From: Karstenula rhodostoma CBS 690.94
Lineage: Eukaryota; Ascomycota; Dothideomycetes; Pleosporales; Didymosphaeriaceae
Direction of reading: 5' to 3'
Length of the DNA: 64,000 bases
NCBI GenBank assembly: GCA_010093485.1
Contig: MU001509.1
Location: forward strand, 1,207,267-1,271,266
The notes below the pieces were generated by a model, which had not been told where the DNA came from, made no database searches, and was given only the letters and a program-made list of their open reading frames with translations. Made by a program: the position numbers and the translations under genes. Below, one piece after another: positions 58,478 through 64,000 of the stretch (position 1 is its first letter; each line of letters starts with the position of its first letter).

Positions 58478-60890
58478 CTACGCGTTGCTCGCGCTCGCAG
58501 TCGTCGACACCTCGTCGCTGCCCGCACCCTCCTTCGGCCGGTCGTACGTTCGAATGTGTCCTGCGACGTTTGTTATCAAGCTGGTTCCTGCGTGCATCGG
58601 GGTGCGCAAGCGATGCGACACCAAAGCGGGTGTTCCTGCATCCAAGCTTCGCCGCCGCGCCCACAGATAAGCTTATCAACACCAACCCCTCTGCCCGGCA
58701 AAGAAATCTCTGCACTCACCATTGCTGCACGATGTCATGATGCAATCTTCCTCGAATCCTAGCCAGCACAGCGGATGCTCGTCGACCTTTTTCGCCTGCA
58801 GAAATTCCCTCAGCTGTGGACCCACGTGTAACCCCTGACTGGAACTCACCATCACTGGCGGCAGCATTGCCGTTCGCGCCCGAGGCTCGACCTCGTGCAC
58901 CACTTCTTCCTCGTCCAACGTGCTTCCCGACGTGAGGTTCGAGTTGGATCGTAGCCGCGTGTTCGACCCGTCTGTGCGCGTCCGTTGCATCTTGAGTGTT
59001 GCCGACGTGACACTACTGCGCTGTCTCACTGATGCCTGCATCTGTGTCAGCCCGTCTCCTCTCCCAAAGTCTAGACTTCGCAGCAGCTCACCGCTCGCGG
59101 TCTGTGGAGCATGCCAACGCTGAAGTCCCACAGAAGTAGCCGGCAGTCTTCCCCAACACTTCCAATGCGATAGTTCCGCTCGTCGCATCGCCAGGGATCA
59201 AACTGCACTGCAGTAACCCAAGAGTTGTGTCCCTGACAACGCGCCACCAGCATGCTATCTTCCAACGACCAGATGGAGACGAGGTCGTCTTGGCCTCCAG
59301 TGACAACATATCTTCCGTCCGGAGACCAGCAGACGCATATCATGCCCCCGTAATAGCTCATGTACTGATGTAGCAACCTGCCAGAGTTAGCCATTATCAG
59401 CGACGTGTTGACGTCGACCCACTGTTCTTTTAGGAAATCAATGATGCGAAACGAGCCATCTTCCGACACTACTGCAACGTGTCGGCAGTCTGGCGAAAAG
59501 GCAAATGCATTAATCTTCGAATTCGATGTCTTCCAGTACGACACCGGGTTGAACTTCTGGTTCTTTGAGTTTACCGACTTCTTCACAACAAGTCGCGCCT
59601 TCTTCTCCGTTTCGGACTGGACCTGCTCCTGATCTTCGGCAGCAAATGGCGCGTCTTCTTTTTCTTTGTCGTAAACGACAAGGCTTCCGTCCATGTGCGC
59701 TGCGAGGAACAGGTTTTCGCTGTTAGGGAGCCATCGAACGTCCGACACCGCAGTGTTGTTAATCGCTCCCTGGGAAAGATTTAGTATGACATGTCCTTGT
59801 CGCACCGCTTGGCCTGCACTTACGTTCTTATTGATGCGCGTGTATTTCTGCGACATGGGCTCATACCAAATGATGTCGCCCGTCGAAAAACCTAGAATGA
59901 TATCGACGTGCCCCGGTCCCTTTGTGCTTTGGTTCACATCATGACATAGCGCGTGCGCTTTGGTAAACAATATCTTAGTGAGATGCTCTTCCTACACTCC
60001 TCGTAAGACGAAGGCGACAAATCTCTGGCCAGATGCAACATACCTTGGTTGACGAGGTCAAGTCAAGCCACTGCAGAGCGCGGTTCACATTCGCGAAAGC
60101 GTACAGTCCGATCGGATTGTGTTCTTGCAGCCGCTTGGTGAGGGCTTCGTGGGGAATGACTCTCGACACAAAGGATGAATTGCTCTTAACAATGTTGCTT
60201 TTTGGTTTCCGCCTCTTGAGTGGATCTTTGCTGTCTTTCCCATTCAAAACCGCCAGCGCCGAGTTCCCCGACCCAAATGCAGGGGCATGGAGGCCTTCGC
60301 GCGGAGCTGCAGTGACACCGTTGCCGTTGACGCTCTGAGAGCCCGCATCGCTGGCCTGGCTGTTCGATTCGTTTGGGGACTCCTGTATACTTGGCGGTAC
60401 CTGCGAACGCGCGCTGTTGGCAGTATCGAGCCGGAACAACCGAGAATGCGACTGCTGGCGAGGTGCGACCACTACGATGGATAGCTTCGTTCCTGCCGTC
60501 GGCGGGGAGACTGTGGTCGCAAGTGGATTGGGATTGTGTACGGGCGCTTCCGAAGGGTGCGGCGGCGGTGTGGCTAGGTGGAGATTGTCTCGGAGGACAT
60601 ATGTGCCTGCCGTGATGCTAGTGTGAGAAGGTGGACAAGTTCGTGCGCAGCTATGGGAAGCGTACCTTCGCCGACGACCAATTGGTGCTCAGGTCCAGTG
60701 GGATGGGTAAGGGTGTTGTTCGTTTCGATGAGCTGGCCGCCGCCCGGGGCGCCAGGGTAGCCCACTGCAGGGTACCTTGGTGGAGGTGGGAGCACACTGT
60801 AGAGGGGTCGGGCTGCTGTCAGTCAAGCTTCTCGGCGGCGGGGAGGAGGGCGCGTGATTGGGCGTAGGAGCGTGGGAGAACTCACAACAT
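58478..60890 (-). CDS. creC: WD40-repeat catabolite-repression protein CreC
   Basis: In A. nidulans CreC binds and stabilises the deubiquitinase CreB and is needed for full carbon catabolite repression. Exons are 60890-60886, 60796-60666, 60606-60044, 59991-59824, 59769-59092, 59035-58850, 58795-58720 and 58560-58478 (629 residues). The first exon holds only 5 coding nt; joined to exon 2 it gives the diagnostic [11 protein letters not shown], then [20 protein letters not shown]. Further landmarks are [26 protein letters not shown] repeats including [43 protein letters not shown] and [14 protein letters not shown], the Pro-rich [14 protein letters not shown], and [17 protein letters not shown] near the end. 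Introns at 59770-59823 and 58796-58849 are both 54 bp and readable in frame; they are excluded because removal restores the family sequence. Confidence 0.93.
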
Positions 60891-61645
60891 GACAGCGCAG
60901 TCTGTGGCGAGACGAGTCGGAAGCGATGACGACGGTTTCTACCCCGTGGACCGGATCGCAGCCGGCTGAGTATGCGCGTCAGAGCATGCACCACGGCAGC
61001 GGGTGCGACTGGGACGAGATGGGGGTGGGGCTGCTATGCAATATAAGGGCAACTGAAGATGTGTGAGCTCGACAGCCGTGCCGTGCGAACCCCGGGATCG
61101 TGCAGCCGAATGGACGGGGAGAAGGTGCGGAGCTCAAGCGCTAGTTGAGGGTGGCTTGCCAACTCCCAGTGACCAGATGGGGTGGCGTCTGTCTTGGAGC
61201 CCGGGGGGTGCGGGACGGAGATGGATCATGGCGGCGGGTGGTTTTGACGGCTGGCCAACGCTGAGGTCGGCAGGATACGTACCCTTTTTGTACATGTACG
61301 AGTACCGATGCTGGCATTGGCATTGGCATTGGCCCACCATGTTCGGTGCGGGGACAGACAGATGCTGGCAATGCTGCACACCCTGCCTACCTCTACCTTG
61401 CCTACCTTGCCTACCTTGCCTACCTTGCCTACCTTGCCTACCTTGCCTACCTTGCCTACCTTGCCTACCTTGCCTACCCTGCCTCCACCACGTGCGCCGT
61501 CTCTTAGCGCAAGCGCAAGCGCCGCCAACTCGCCGTGTGCATCGTGGGCTGCCCGTCTGCCGCGCAGCCACGCTTCCGCTTGAATCATCTGCCGCCCGTC
61601 GCGACTCCATTGAGCGCACCATGTTTTAGACCATGTGCACCCAGC
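60891..61645. promoter_or_regulatory. Divergent region between creC and GEM1 with tandem repeats
   Basis: This 755-bp spacer must drive both genes. Towards GEM1 it contains a GGCATT hexamer array at 61313-61332 and a perfect 9-bp array at 61398-61478 (next entry). Confidence 0.55.
61398..61478. repeat. Perfect 9-bp minisatellite, nine copies of TTGCCTACC
   Basis: Nine uninterrupted copies lie 168 bp upstream of the GEM1 start codon, in its promoter or 5' leader. The perfect identity implies recent expansion. Confidence 0.9.
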
Positions 61646-63629
61646 ATGGCCACCGGTGAGTATCTTGCCCCAGGCGCGGCCGACGGGCGACTGACGCCCC
61701 ACAGTCCGAATATGTGTTTGCGGCGACGAGGGCGTCGGCAAGAGCTCCATCATCACGTCGCTCGTCAAAGACGTCTTCGTCACGGCCAAGATCCAGCCCG
61801 TCCTCCCTCAAGTCACCATCCCGCCCACGCTCGGCACCCCAGACAACGTCACGACCACCATCGTCGACACCTCCGCGCTGCCCCACGAGCGCCATGCCCT
61901 CCGCAAAGAGCTCCGCAAATCCAACGTCATACTGCTGGTGTACTCGGACCACTACAGCTATGAGCGCGTCGCCCTGTTCTGGATGCCCTACTTCCGGTCG
62001 CTGGGCGTCAACGTGCCCGTGGTGCTCTGCGCAAACAAGGCCGATCTGGCGTCCAACGGGACAACGTCGCAGGTCGTCGCCGACGAAATGCTCCCCGTCA
62101 TGACCGAGTTCAAGGAAATCGACTCGTGCATCCGGACCAGCGCGAAAGACCACCACAACATCAACGAGGTCTTCTTCCTGTGCCAAAAGGCCGTCACGCA
62201 CCCCATCGCACCGCTATACGATTCAAAGGAAAATGCTTTGAAACCCGCTGCGGTTGCCGCCTTGCAGCGCGTGTTCCACCTCTGTGACAAGGACAAGGAT
62301 GGCTACTGGAACGACCAGGAGATTCACGATTTCCAGATCAAGTGTTTTGAGAAGCCATTGGGTCAGGATGACTTGGCCAACATCAAGCGGTCCATTGAAA
62401 GGTCAGTCCCAGCATCTACTGGGGAGCATGCGATGGACGAGAAGGGGTTCCTGTTACTGAACAAGATCTTCGCTGAAAAGGGTCGCCACGAGACCATCTG
62501 GATCATCCTCAGGAAATTCCACTACACTGACAGTCTCAGTCTCCAAGATACATTTCTCCATCCCAAGTTCGATGTACCGCAGTATTCGTCCGCCGAGTTA
62601 AGCCCTGCTGGGTACCGTTTCTTCGTGGACCTCTTCTTGAAGTTCGACAGAGACAATGACGGTGGCTTGAACGATAAAGAGCTTGCCAATCTGTTTGCAC
62701 CGACACCTGGCGTCCCTGCGTCTTGGGTCGATTCGGCATTTCCAACGTGCACAGTACGCAACGAAGCCGGATACATTACTCTGCAAGGATGGCTGGCGCA
62801 GTGGAGCATGACGACTTTCGAAGAGCCCAAGACGACACTTGAATACCTTGCATTTCTTGGCTTTGAGAGCAGCGATCGCGGAGGAACGACCAACGCGCTG
62901 AAAGTTACCAAGGCGCGCAAGAGGCGTAACAAGCCCGGGCGAGTGGAGCGCACCGTGTTCTTGTGCTATGTTTTGGGCTCCAGTGGTAGTGGGAAGAGCG
63001 CCCTGTTGTCATCATTCCTGCAACGACCCTTTACCAGCATGTACCACCCGACCATCAAACCGCGCTCTGCTGTGAACAGCGTAGAGCTGAAAGGCGGCAA
63101 GCAGTGTTATCTCATCCTGGAAGAGCTTGGCGAGTTGGAGCCAGCCATTCTCGAGAACCAGGCCAAGCTCGATGCTTGCGATCTGCTCTGTTACACGTAC
63201 GACTCGAGCGAACCCGACAGTTTCGCCCACATTGTGGAGCTACGAAAGAAGTACCCCCACCTCGACCATTTGCCGGCAGTCTACACCGCCCTCAAGGCTG
63301 ATCAAGACAAGACGATGCAGCGATGCGAGCAGCAGCCCGACGAATACACAAGCGCGCTCGACATGGCTGCTCCACTGCATGTGAGTGCAACCTGGAGCAG
63401 CATATCAGAACTCTTTGTCCACGTACGTATCACTTTATGATGTAGGAGCTTCGTCGGGATTACTGACCTTCTGCAGCTGGCTGAATGTGCAACACATCCC
63501 TCGGCGGCCTTCCCGAAACAGGACGAGGAGCCCTACGACAACTTGAACTTGTATCTTGCGCTGGGTGCTGTGACATGCGCAGTTGCATCAGCCGTCTTCA
63601 TCTGGAAACGCAATGGGGCGTCTTCCTAG
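61646..63629 (+). CDS. GEM1: Mitochondrial Rho GTPase GEM1 (Miro)
   Basis: An outer-mitochondrial-membrane GTPase controlling mitochondrial morphology and inheritance; in yeast it is part of the ER-mitochondria encounter structure. Exons are 61646-61655, 61705-63422 and 63477-63629 (626 residues, the usual size). The 10-nt first exon splices to give [20 protein letters not shown] with the first P-loop. The first G domain ends with LCANKADL. Two EF-hands are visible, [13 protein letters not shown] and [13 protein letters not shown], each with its associated helical region. The second G domain starts [16 protein letters not shown]. The C-terminus has a single tail anchor ([15 protein letters not shown]) followed by KRNGASS. 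Its G1 motif is intact in both GTPase domains. Confidence 0.96.
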
Positions 63630-64000
63630 TTCCTTGGCGTCCCTACTTTTCGCCATAAATATATAGATGCATGAGAGCAACTGGAACCTCTCGGCTTGTT
63701 TGGGCAACGGGTAGCTAGACGTTAGTGTGTAATAGATAATCGACCCTCCTCATGTTCAGACCAAATGCCCCTGCATGTAGCCTGCGGCAATGTCAACTAG
63801 CGACACTCTGTGCAACGGTATGTGCATCAAGAAGCATGAGCTGAATGTGTGTCGAGTCCTCGGACGCAGGACCCCACCCCTGACGCAACACTGGCTCTCA
63901 CGGGAACATGAAGACCGGATGTAAGCTGAGGCCTTCGCCGAGGGATATAGAACAGTTAATCGTAGAGTGACCCAGGCTGCTATACAAGTTTAAACTCTTG
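63630..64000. other. 3' region of GEM1, window edge
   Basis: This holds the GEM1 3' untranslated end. No further gene is visible before the window ends. Confidence 0.5.

Overview
This window is nuclear DNA from a filamentous ascomycete (Pezizomycotina), most likely a plant-associated Dothideomycete. The subphylum is inferred from short introns of about 45-60 bp with GTRNGT donors and CTRAY branch points, and from orthologues of filamentous-fungal regulators (CreC, CreD, an Slt2/MpkA MAP kinase). A pectate lyase, a small cysteine-containing secreted protein and several efflux pumps suggest plant association. The class is only a guess. Gene models below were spliced by hand; in every multi-exon model the exon lengths sum to a multiple of three.

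Layout. 1-3171 has no intact gene but holds a frameshifted relic of a pyruvate decarboxylase. 3172-10579 holds an amino acid/choline-type permease and a 1717-residue, mostly disordered protein. 12104-18609 is housekeeping and signalling: the DEAD-box helicase HAS1, an NAD(P)-binding epimerase-like protein and the cell-wall-integrity MAP kinase. 19510-26168 is a divergent cell-surface pair: a membrane-anchored aspartic-protease-like protein lacking one catalytic Asp, and a repeat-rich, probably GPI-anchored protein. 26936-34518 holds an unrecognised Cys6/AT-hook protein, a PL3 pectate lyase and an unrecognised Gln/Pro-rich protein. 35349-48533 holds an OTU deubiquitinase, a TPMT-family methyltransferase, two DHA1 drug:H+ antiporters, a small secreted protein, a D123-family protein and an ABCG half-transporter. 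49113-63629 is gene-dense: an AlkB homologue divergent from CDK1, a GH18 protein fused to a UBA domain, the alpha-arrestin CreD, the WD40 protein CreC and the mitochondrial Rho GTPase GEM1.

How the genes relate. There is no biosynthetic cluster. Two thematic groupings stand out. CreC and CreD, both acting in ubiquitin-dependent carbon catabolite control, are tandem neighbours; the OTU protease and the UBA-tagged GH18 protein are further ubiquitin-linked genes in the window. Two MFS pumps and an ABCG pump lie within about 10.5 kb.

Most notable non-genic signal: a dispersed repeat with copies near 44.0-44.5 kb (+) and 14.48-14.56 kb (-). The 14.5-kb copy is flanked exactly by a 12-bp direct repeat. 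Copies carry a tRNA-promoter B-box-like motif and a small hairpin whose stem is kept by a paired change, which suggests a SINE-like retroelement. No rRNA, tRNA, CRISPR array or replication origin was recognised.
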